Assembly: GCA_030620655.1 (NCBI GenBank)
Contig: JAUXEH010000215.1
Coordinates: 1-5,608 of the forward strand
DNA: 5,608 nt
Reading direction: 5' to 3'
Origin: Candidatus Aminicenantota bacterium
GTDB lineage: Bacteria; Acidobacteriota; Aminicenantia; Aminicenantales; Aminicenantaceae
Shown here: positions 1 to 5,475 of the stretch, piece by piece
Numbering within the stretch: position 1 is the stretch's first letter
Layout of the letters: each line of letters starts with the position of its first letter
The notes under the pieces: generated by a model
The model's input: only the letters and a program-made list of their open reading frames with translations
Told to the model about the DNA's origin: nothing
Database searches by the model: none
Translations under genes and position numbers: made by a program

Positions 1-97
1 CAGGATGTTGTAGAGACGTTATCAGTGTTCGAGGCAGGGCTCTCAGGAGGAACAGAACGACCACCTCCGCCTCATGTGGTTCAACAACAACTCCTGA
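1..97 (+). other. Possible 3' end of an upstream gene (unrecognised, uncertain)
   Basis: The frame ending at the TGA at 95-97 has coding-like codon use in its last 17 or so codons, almost all ending in G or C, and would end in ...LRLMWFNNNS. A TAG at 11-13 closes that frame upstream. A neighbouring frame reads QDVVETLSVFEAGL from base 1 and would join it if one base were skipped near 43. A terminator-like hairpin starts five bases after the TGA, which fits a gene end. I do not recognise the peptide, and the stretch may equally be non-coding. This is inference only. Confidence 0.2.
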
Positions 98-101
98 TGG
101 C

Positions 102-126
102 AGCCGAGGATAGGTCGGTTTTTTCT
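102..126 (+). terminator. Candidate intrinsic terminator
   Basis: AGCCGA (102-107) can pair with TCGGTT (115-120), with one G-U pair, around the 7-base loop GGATAGG. The second arm runs straight into a T tract (119-124, then CTTT). The stem is short, so termination would be weak. It lies directly after the possible gene end at 95-97. An alternative perfect 9-bp stem, CGAGGATAG (105-113) with CTATCCTCG (132-140), uses part of the same sequence and cannot form at the same time. Confidence 0.4.
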
Positions 127-294
127 TTATTCTATCCTCGATCTCATCTTTTTTCCTGAGATAAGCTCATTCCAGGATGTCAGTGGGTGGAAATTGAGGA
201 AAATTGTGAGAGTTTTTTCGCAAGCACAAAAAGGAAATTCTTATAAATAAAACAACCCGGGAAACAAACTCAAGTGGAACCGGAAATCGACCGT
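127..294. other. AT-rich intergenic stretch with no gene seen
   Basis: No convincing reading frame is present on either strand. It contains the second arm of the alternative hairpin (132-140), a small ATCTCA/TGAGAT stem-loop (141-146 with 157-162), and short A and T runs (213-218, 228-232). TTATAAAT at 241-248 resembles a sigma-70 -10 box but has no good -35 box at 16-18 bases. The base composition is clearly richer in A and T than the genes on its right, as expected for an upstream regulatory region. Confidence 0.5.
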
Positions 295-323
295 TGTAAC
301 GTATCCGGGGCTGCCGCGTATAA
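295..323 (+). promoter_or_regulatory. Candidate ECF sigma-type promoter of the sigma operon
   Basis: TGTAAC (295-300), a 16-base spacer and CGTATAA (317-323) match the general ECF promoter layout, an AAC-containing -35 box and a CGT-containing -10 box about 16 bases apart (for example SigW-type TGAAAC-N16-CGTA). Transcription would start near 330, leaving a leader of about 26 bases that includes the AAGGAG ribosome site at 343-348. Since the operon encodes an ECF sigma factor, autoregulation is the natural reading. A second site with the same spacing lies at 5412-5440. A sigma-70 reading (TTGTAA, 19-base spacer, TATAAA) is possible but has a poor spacer. Confidence 0.45.
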
Positions 324-355
324 AAGGGTGAGATCGATTATTAAGGAGTGAACCC

Positions 356-1309
356 ATGAAAAAAGCCCTGGTTATCACGTTGACCATCCTCTTGGGCCTG
401 CTTCTCTGTGCGACCCTCCGCGCAGAGGCGCTCAAGAAGAACATCGTCCCGGCGGACGCCAGCTGGATCATCCACCTCAATGTTGAGCAGCTTCTCGGCA
501 GCCGGTTTTTCACCCGCATGATGGGAGCGGAGGAGTGGGCCGAGGTCGAAGCCGGGAACGCCCGCCTCGAAAAAAAATTCAGGATCAATCTCCTGAAGGA
601 CATAACGGCCGTCACGGTCTATGGAAAGGGTCAGGACGAAGAGAGTGCCGTGGCCTGCATATCCGGCCGCTTCAATAAGGAGCATCTGCTCGACCTGCTG
701 GGCATGGATGAAGAGCATAGAGAGATCCCCCACGGGAATTTCACCATGCACAACTGGGACGGCGAGGCGTATGGGGCCTTTGTGGGAGACAACCTGGTTG
801 TCATCACCAAGAGCGAGGCGATCTTGAAGCATGCCCTGGACGTCGTCTCCGGCAGCGCAGCGAACATCACCGGCTCGGAAGCCGGCACCATCATCGCCCG
901 GACTCCGGCCGACAGCTTCCTCACTGCCGCGGCCCGCAACATCTCCGAACTCCTCGATAAAGAAAAGGATGACCATTCCGCTATCTTGAAGAAAGCCGAA
1001 GCCGCCATGCTGCACCTTTCTGAGAGAGGGGATGATCTGTTCATGGGAGCCGAGGTGTCGGTCACTTCTGCCAAGGACGCCGACAACATCGAACAGATGC
1101 TGAAGGGTCTGCTGGCCATGGTGGACATGTACCGGGATGAGATCCCGGCCGGGGTGGAAATCCCGGAAGACATCAAAATCTCCCGGGAGGGCAACCGCGT
1201 GTGGGTAGAGCTGAGCTATCCGACCGAAAAACTGGTCAAGCTGATCGCCCAAAAAGGACGCTTCCCATTCAAGTTCGTCGCCAGCGTCTTTTCCCCTTTC
1301 CTGCCCTAG
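356..1309 (+). CDS. Exported protein of unknown function, first gene of the ECF sigma operon
   Basis: This 317-residue protein begins with a clear signal peptide: MKK, a hydrophobic core at about residues 4-19, and an AEA cleavage site at 23-25. It should therefore be periplasmic or otherwise outside the cytoplasm. AAGGAG sits 7 bases before the ATG and fixes the start. The mature protein opens with a PADASWIIHLNVE stretch (32-44). Segments near 83-115 and 228-256 both look like a beta strand, a turn, a second strand and then a helix, so the fold may contain a repeated unit. From memory, secreted proteins with a similar opening occur in planctomycetes and acidobacteria, but I cannot name a family. 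No catalytic motif is visible. The tail (303-317) is rich in Phe and Pro. The sigma factor gene follows after 52 bases without a visible terminator, so the protein may be the sensor partner or a main target of that pathway. This role is inference. Confidence 0.85.
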   Translation: MKKALVITLTILLGLLLCATLRAEALKKNIVPADASWIIHLNVEQLLGSRFFTRMMGAEEWAEVEAGNARLEKKFRINLLKDITAVTVYGKGQDEESAVACISGRFNKEHLLDLLGMDEEHREIPHGNFTMHNWDGEAYGAFVGDNLVVITKSEAILKHALDVVSGSAANITGSEAGTIIARTPADSFLTAAARNISELLDKEKDDHSAILKKAEAAMLHLSERGDDLFMGAEVSVTSAKDADNIEQMLKGLLAMVDMYRDEIPAGVEIPEDIKISREGNRVWVELSYPTEKLVKLIAQKGRFPFKFVASVFSPFLP

Positions 1310-1352
1310 GGACGGGCGTTTACAATCCGGGCATTCTGGATTACATTGAGTA

Positions 1353-1364
1353 AGACAGGAGATG
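1353..1364 (+). promoter_or_regulatory. Ribosome binding site abutting the sigma factor start codon
   Basis: AGGAG (1357-1361) touches the ATG at 1362 with no spacer, which is unusually close. The same 10-mer AGACAGGAGA precedes the anti-sigma gene (1963-1972), where AGGAG has a normal 7-base spacer. No other in-frame ATG or GTG is available. The in-frame TGA at 1347-1349 blocks an upstream start, and the in-frame TTG at 1380 lies 18 bases from the AGGAG. The ATG is kept, but initiation may be inefficient or coupled to upstream translation. Confidence 0.4.
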
Positions 1365-1964
1365 GACAAACCAGCGGAATTGACCGAACTCTCGGATGAA
1401 GAGCTGGCCCTTAAGGTCGCGGCCGGCTCTCGCCCGTGTTATGAGGAGCTCGTCTGCCGCTACACGCCCCGACTGTTCCATTTCCTGCGTGCCCGCATCG
1501 GCTCCGACCAGGATACGGAAGACCTGGTCCAGGAAACCTTCCTCAAGGCGTACCGAAACATGGGGCGCTACAACCCCGAATTCAAGTTCTCAACCTGGAT
1601 CTACACGGTGGCACTGCGCCTGGCCATCAGCTTCTACCGGAGCCGTAAGAAGCCCGGTACCGCGCAGGAGCCTCAGTCGCGCGAAGCAAATCCGGAAGAC
1701 CTGGTGATCCAGAAACAGGAATCTCAGAACATCTGGTCCCTGGCCAGGGGGCTTAAGCGCAAGCAGTTTCAGACCCTCTGGCTGCGCTATGCGGAAGACA
1801 TGTCCGCCCGGGAGATCGCCGAGATACTGCGCGTTACCCCGGGTCAGGTCCGTGTCCTGCTCCACCGCGGGCGGACGAACCTGGCCAGGCTCTACGGCCG
1901 GTCCGGCAGGGTCGGAGACCTACCCGAGGGGGCGGCGGCCCGGCAGGAAGCCCCCTTGCTTTAG
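1362..1964 (+). CDS. ECF (group 4) RNA polymerase sigma factor
   Basis: This 200-residue protein has the two-domain ECF layout. The N-terminal part (LSDEELALKVAAGS, 10-23; YEELVCRY, 27-34) leads into sigma region 2. Region 2.2 carries DTEDLVQETFLKAYRNMGRY (51-70), which contacts RNA polymerase. Region 2.3-2.4 carries FKFSTWIYTVALRLAISFYR (74-93), which melts and reads the -10 box. A variable linker (94-125) precedes region 4. Region 4.2 (about 134-178) has the helix-turn-helix AREIAEILRVTPGQVRVLLH (149-168), which reads the -35 box. The last 20 residues are a low-complexity tail. There is no region 1 or 3, and the length is normal for the family. The next gene is a ZAS-type anti-sigma factor, which should hold this protein at the membrane until a signal arrives. 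The exact ECF subgroup cannot be set by eye. Confidence 0.95.
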   Translation: MDKPAELTELSDEELALKVAAGSRPCYEELVCRYTPRLFHFLRARIGSDQDTEDLVQETFLKAYRNMGRYNPEFKFSTWIYTVALRLAISFYRSRKKPGTAQEPQSREANPEDLVIQKQESQNIWSLARGLKRKQFQTLWLRYAEDMSAREIAEILRVTPGQVRVLLHRGRTNLARLYGRSGRVGDLPEGAAARQEAPLL

Positions 1965-1978
1965 ACAGGAGAAGAAAA

Positions 1979-2500
1979 ATGCTGTGTACCTGGAATCGAT
2001 GGCGCATCTCAAGGGCCCTGGATACCGATGAGCCCCTGGCCCCCTCTCTGGAGAGGCATCTGCAGGGCTGTGACGCCTGCCGCGAGTTTTTCCGGTTCGG
2101 CAGCTCCCTGCCGCAGAAGAGCAAAGCAGACCTCTCCAACCTCCTGTCCGCCGATAGAGGAGACCTCAGCCGCAGGATCCTCTCGAAACTGGATCAGGCC
2201 CCGGCCGACAGACCCCCGGGTAGGAGAAGATCTCCCCTTCTGGTGCCGGCTGTGTCTGCCGCGCTTACCGTGACGGTTCTGGTCCTGGGCTTCATTTTTC
2301 TTAAACCTTCTGCCTCCTATGACCTCTCAGGATTTAACCCCCTCTCCGAATGGAGAAGCGCGGAATCCACACTGTCCGGCCTTATCGCGGACATGGACTC
2401 TCCCTACCGGATGGAGCTGGATAATCTCAGGACCTCACTGAATGCGACAGCGGATTTTCTCCGCAGCTTCCTGGACATCCGCCTCGGCGAGGAGGAATAA
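1979..2500 (+). CDS. Membrane-bound zinc-finger (ZAS-type) anti-sigma factor
   Basis: This 173-residue protein has the form of an ECF anti-sigma factor. Its cytoplasmic N-terminus carries the ZAS signature HLQGCDAC, with H27, C31 and C34 in H-x3-C-x2-C spacing. C3 is the probable fourth zinc ligand, placed as in the zf-HC2 family. A linker rich in charge and proline (45-85) leads to one transmembrane segment (about 86-108, LLVPAVSAALTVTVLVLGFI), preceded by positive RRR. A short extracytoplasmic part (109-173) has two likely helices and ends in EEE. A strong AGGAG site lies 7 bases before the ATG, and the gene starts 14 bases after the sigma stop, so the two are co-transcribed. The expected role is to bind the sigma factor and release it on an envelope signal. 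The outer domain resembles no sensor I know. Pairwise identity to named anti-sigma factors is probably low. Confidence 0.85.
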   Translation: MLCTWNRWRISRALDTDEPLAPSLERHLQGCDACREFFRFGSSLPQKSKADLSNLLSADRGDLSRRILSKLDQAPADRPPGRRRSPLLVPAVSAALTVTVLVLGFIFLKPSASYDLSGFNPLSEWRSAESTLSGLIADMDSPYRMELDNLRTSLNATADFLRSFLDIRLGEEE

Positions 2501-2552
2501 CCCCCGCTTCTATCCATCCTGCGAACTTTCTGTTCTCTTGCGCCGCTCATGC

Positions 2553-2561
2553 TGGTACAAT
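2553..2561 (+). promoter_or_regulatory. Possible extended -10 promoter before the phosphatase gene
   Basis: TGGTACAAT fits the extended -10 pattern TGnTAtaaT with one mismatch. The -35 region 17 bases upstream (TTCTCT, 2533-2538) is poor. Transcription would start about 2567-2569, next to the ATG at 2570, giving a leaderless or nearly leaderless mRNA. No Shine-Dalgarno sequence is seen before that ATG, which agrees with a leaderless start. Chance occurrence is quite possible. Confidence 0.3.
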
Positions 2562-2569
2562 GACTGGCC

Positions 2570-3754
2570 ATGTCCCTCCTCTCATCCCCGCGCATATCGC
2601 GGTACCGGTCCTGCTCGCTGAGAGCTCTCCTGATACTAGCACTGGGCCTGGCCGCGGCCTCAAGCTGCAGCCACCTCAAACCCTATTACCGGGATGCGGC
2701 TGCCCCCCGGATCGACCCCGCCCACTCTCGCACAACGCTCCGCTACCGGCTGCTCCTGATCGGGGATGCGGGCGCGCCACGCGAAGACGAACCGACGCTG
2801 GCCCTCCTGACTCAGTGGGCCCGGGAAGCCCCGGCCAGGACCATGGTCATTTTTTTGGGAGACAATGTCTACAACAACGGGATGCCTCCTCTGGACGCAC
2901 CGGACAGGGCGGAGATGGAGCGCCGCCTCCAGGCCCAGATCGATGTGATCAAGGACAGCGGGGCCGCAGGATTCTTCCTGGCCGGCAACCACGACTGGGA
3001 ATACGGATCAGCCGGACTCGGGCGCCAGGCGGACTACATCAGGGCGCAGCTGGGCCGCTACGACGGCTTCCTCCCCAGGGCCGGATGCGTCGGGCCTGTC
3101 AAGCTCGATGTGGAACATCTCAGGATCATCGCCTTGGACAGTGACATCTGGGTGAATCCCAAGCTCTCACCCCTGGGCGACTGCCCGCAGCAGGGCCTGG
3201 ACGACTCCCTGGACGAGCTGAGGGAACTGCTGCTCACGGCCGGAGACCGGCATGTGGTGGTGGTATCCCACCATCCCCTCGACACCCACGGCCTCCACGG
3301 CGGCTTCTTCGACTGGAAGGACCATCTTTTCCCCCTCCGTAACTGGAAGAGCTGGATGTGGCTCCCCCTCCCCATCATCGGTTCACTCTATCCCATCCTG
3401 CGCTGGAACGTGAGGCAGCATTACGAGGAGCTCAACAGCAGCTCGTACCGGGACATGATCAGCAGGTTCGGAGAGGCTTTCGCCATCAAGAGGCCGCTGC
3501 TCAATGCCGGAGGTCACGACCACTCCCTCCAGGTCATGGAGGGTGACACAGCGGGCTACATCCTGGTCAGCGGTGCGGGGATCGACTCCCGGCTGACCAC
3601 GGTCACCGACAGGGAGAACACCCTGTTCGCCCACCTCCACTCGGGTTTCATGGCCGTGGATTTCCTGGAGGACGGAAGCGCCTGGCTCTCTGTCGTCGAA
3701 CCCGGGCCCGCGGAGGTGGTCTTTTTCCTGCGCCTGGATACCCGAAAACCCTAG
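2570..3754 (+). CDS. Purple acid phosphatase-like metallophosphoesterase lipoprotein
   Basis: This 394-residue protein has a lipoprotein signal: a basic N-terminus, a hydrophobic core (20-30), and lipobox AASSC with C33 as the lipidated residue. It should be anchored outside the cytoplasm. All five metal-binding motifs of purple acid phosphatases are present in order: GDAG (D66), GDNVY (D98, Y101), GNHD (N140, H141), VVSH (H234) and GHDH (H316, H318). The tyrosine in GDxxY is the Fe(III) ligand that separates this class from most calcineurin-like phosphoesterases and aligns with mammalian TRAP (GDNFY). It should hydrolyse phosphomonoesters with a two-metal centre; the substrate is unknown. 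The stretch between H234 and H316 is long, holds a Trp- and Pro-rich piece (about 256-270), and may shape the substrate site. C173 and C205 could form a disulfide. The gene follows the anti-sigma gene by 69 bases without a clear terminator, so it may be read with that operon or from its own weak promoter. No Shine-Dalgarno site is visible. Its stop shares CTAG with the opposing sulfatase gene. Confidence 0.9.
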   Translation: MSLLSSPRISRYRSCSLRALLILALGLAAASSCSHLKPYYRDAAAPRIDPAHSRTTLRYRLLLIGDAGAPREDEPTLALLTQWAREAPARTMVIFLGDNVYNNGMPPLDAPDRAEMERRLQAQIDVIKDSGAAGFFLAGNHDWEYGSAGLGRQADYIRAQLGRYDGFLPRAGCVGPVKLDVEHLRIIALDSDIWVNPKLSPLGDCPQQGLDDSLDELRELLLTAGDRHVVVVSHHPLDTHGLHGGFFDWKDHLFPLRNWKSWMWLPLPIIGSLYPILRWNVRQHYEELNSSSYRDMISRFGEAFAIKRPLLNAGGHDHSLQVMEGDTAGYILVSGAGIDSRLTTVTDRENTLFAHLHSGFMAVDFLEDGSAWLSVVEPGPAEVVFFLRLDTRKP

Positions 3755-5295
3755 ACCGATCCGCCTCCACGTCCGAAGCTCTCGGCGATCCCCCAGTCCG
3801 GCCGGCTGAGGTCTGTCGTGTCGCCGGCCGCACGCATCAGCTCCTGCAGACGGCGGGTCAGGCCTGCGATACGCTCCCAGTGTTCGGCTCTCCCGGCCAG
3901 GTTGTCCCGCTCCCAGGGATCCGTTTCCAGGTCAAACAGCTGCGTCGTTATCCGGCCGCCGACGTTGTAGAGGATGAGCTTCCAGCGGCCCGTGCGCAGG
4001 GCCCGCTGGAAGTCTTTATAGGTGAAGAACAGCGCATCCCTTCCGGATCCCGCTTCACCTCGAAGCAGGGGCAGCAGGCTTTCCCCCCAAATGCCCCCGG
4101 GGGATTCGAGCCCCGTCAGGTCACACAGGGTGGGGAATATGTCGTTCAGGTAGCAGAGGTCCGCCCGCTGCGTATCGACGGGGATCCCGGGGCCGGACAG
4201 GATCAGGGGCACGTGCACGCTGTGCTCGTACAGGCTCTGTTTGCCCATCAAGCCGTGCTGCCCCAGCGCCAGGCCGTTGTCCCCCGTGAAGATGATGATG
4301 GTGTCGTCGTATCGCCCCGACCTCTTGAGCGCTTCCAGCACCCGACCTATCTGTGCGTCCAGGTGCGTGATGCAGGCATAGTACTCGGCGATGTGGCGCC
4401 GGACCTCTTCCTCGCTGCGCGGGAATCCCGCCAGGAGCTCGTCGCGGACCTTGAGCTCCCCGTTGTCGAAAGGGTGCTGCGGCAGGAAGTTTTCCGGGAG
4501 GGGGATGCTGTCCGGGTCATACAGGTCCCGGAAGGACTGCGGCATGGACCGGGGGTCGTGCGGCGCCGTGTAGGACACATACAGCAGAAACGGCGGCTTA
4601 TCCTGGTAGCGATCCAGGAAGGTCACAGCGGCATCGGAAAACAGCTCGCTGGAATGTTTCCCGTCGACGATGTGATCATAACCCCGGTATGTGACCTGAT
4701 TGGAGGAAGCGGGATTCGGGATCACGGGCGTGCGTTCAGCATACTCTCCCCCGGGATCGAAGTCGTATACGGGCACGTTCCAGTGGTCACTCATGCCTCC
4801 GAAGAAGATCTCGTCCCCGTCCGAGAAGCAGCGGGCAAAGGCGGGGCGGCTGTTGTGCCACTTCCCGGTGCCGAACGTGACATAACCTGCACGCCGAGCC
4901 AGCTCGGGCAGCATGACGTGGTCATCCGGGATCACTCGCCCCCGTTCCTGCAAGCGGAAGAGGCTGCGGCCTGTGAGCAGCATGGCGCGGCTGGGCATGC
5001 ACACGGCCCCGCTGTGGCTGCCCATGATGTATGCACGGCTGAAGGCGGTGCCGCTCTCGACCAGCGAATCCAGGTGGGGTGTTTGGATGTACGGGTTCCC
5101 CAGCGCACGGATGGTGTCGAACCTCTGGTCGTCGGCGAAAAGAAAAAGCAGGTTGGGTCTTTGGAGCCCCGGCCGTTGGCGGCGGCAGCCGCCGAGGGAT
5201 GGCAGGGAGCAGGCCAGGCCGCCGGCGGCCAGGCCCTTCAGAAAATCGCGCCGGGTCCAGTGTGGATCTGCAGAGGGATCGAAAGGTTTGGCCAT
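3751..5295 (-). CDS. Type I (formylglycine) sulfatase, Tat-exported putative lipoprotein
   Basis: This 514-residue protein belongs to the alkaline phosphatase/sulfatase superfamily. It carries a twin-arginine signal, TRRDFLKG (R15, R16), then a hydrophobic stretch and lipobox LGGC with C37, so it is probably folded before export and then lipid-anchored. The sulfatase signature CMPSR (99-103) holds C99, which must be converted to formylglycine. Other active-site residues match arylsulfatase A: D55-D56, R103, K145 and H147 in GTGKWH, H246 in APHDP, D339-N340 in TGDNG, and K352. The C-terminal TTQLFDLETDPWERDNLAG (450-468) is a usual sulfatase feature. Length is typical. The substrate is not readable; many such enzymes act on sulfated polysaccharides or glycans. 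The gene stands alone on this strand, with AGGAA (5302-5306) 6 bases before the ATG. No maturation enzyme (FGE or anSME) is in the window. Convergent overlap with the phosphatase gene suggests independent control. Confidence 0.95.
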   Translation of the reverse strand: MAKPFDPSADPHWTRRDFLKGLAAGGLACSLPSLGGCRRQRPGLQRPNLLFLFADDQRFDTIRALGNPYIQTPHLDSLVESGTAFSRAYIMGSHSGAVCMPSRAMLLTGRSLFRLQERGRVIPDDHVMLPELARRAGYVTFGTGKWHNSRPAFARCFSDGDEIFFGGMSDHWNVPVYDFDPGGEYAERTPVIPNPASSNQVTYRGYDHIVDGKHSSELFSDAAVTFLDRYQDKPPFLLYVSYTAPHDPRSMPQSFRDLYDPDSIPLPENFLPQHPFDNGELKVRDELLAGFPRSEEEVRRHIAEYYACITHLDAQIGRVLEALKRSGRYDDTIIIFTGDNGLALGQHGLMGKQSLYEHSVHVPLILSGPGIPVDTQRADLCYLNDIFPTLCDLTGLESPGGIWGESLLPLLRGEAGSGRDALFFTYKDFQRALRTGRWKLILYNVGGRITTQLFDLETDPWERDNLAGRAEHWERIAGLTRRLQELMRAAGDTTDLSRPDWGIAESFGRGGGSV

Positions 5296-5475
5296 CGGGT
5301 GTTCCTAATTCTATCAGATCATGCCCTGGCAGTGAATATGTATTTTTTTCTGACGGACGGACTCGCCTTAAGAAGCCGAGGGAAAACAACCAACACAACT
5401 TGGATCCGTGCCCCAACTTTGTTCCTGGATGTGCGTATTAGAAGGTGACATGGTATTCCCTCGAATGAAATCGGC
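5296..5475. other. Divergent intergenic region between the sulfatase and the right-edge gene
   Basis: About 180 bases lie between the sulfatase start (minus strand) and the ATG at 5476 (plus strand), so promoters for both directions should be here. The plus strand holds the ECF-like site at 5412-5440. On the minus strand I see a ribosome site (5302-5306) and an A-rich run just upstream (complement of the T run at 5333-5339). I find no -35/-10 pair there with good spacing. TGCCCTGGCA (5322-5331) is a small palindrome of unknown meaning. Confidence 0.5.
5412..5440 (+). promoter_or_regulatory. Second candidate ECF sigma-type promoter
   Basis: CCCAAC (5412-5417), a 16-base spacer and CGTATTA (5434-5440) repeat the pattern AAC-N16-CGTAT(A/T)A found before the sigma operon at 295-323. 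The distance from CGTA to the next usable ATG is also close: 42 bases here (to 5476) and 39 bases there (to 356). This would place the right-edge exported-protein gene under the same sigma factor. The -35 half is weaker than the first site, and short degenerate motifs do arise by chance. Confidence 0.35.

Noticed and set aside
31..73. GAGGC and GGAGG pairing with CCTCCGCCTC as a structured RNA
   Set aside because: Pairing needs a 10-base one-sided bulge and a 13-base loop, and simple purine/pyrimidine-rich tracts pair easily by chance. It resembles no RNA family I know.
1..165. Minus-strand frame open to the left edge, reading ...SGVVVEPHEAEVVVLFLLRA
   Set aside because: It has no ATG, GTG or TTG start after the in-frame stop near 165, and it runs through the hairpin and T tract. 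A hydrophobic look alone is not enough.
275..305. TGGAAC with CGTATCC as an ECF promoter
   Set aside because: The spacer is 19 bases, two to three longer than usual for ECF promoters. The overlapping TGTAAC-N16-CGTATAA pair fits better.
1321..1326. TACAAT as a -10 box for a separate sigma factor promoter
   Set aside because: There is no acceptable -35 box at 16-18 bases and no TG extension, so co-transcription with the first gene is simpler.
341..1369. Minus-strand open frame of about 340 codons opposite the first gene
   Set aside because: The plus-strand gene has a signal peptide, a strong ribosome site and operon context. The antisense product has none of these and runs past both ends of the real gene.
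2560..3144. Plus-strand frame overlapping the start of the phosphatase gene
   Set aside because: The product is Pro/Arg/Gly-rich with no motif and lies out of frame with the fully supported phosphatase.
3880..5448. Plus-strand open frame of about 520 codons, slightly longer than the sulfatase it opposes
   Set aside because: It lies antisense to a sulfatase with all catalytic motifs. Long antisense frames are common opposite GC-rich genes with G/C-ending codons. Its translation shows no family motif and no ribosome site.
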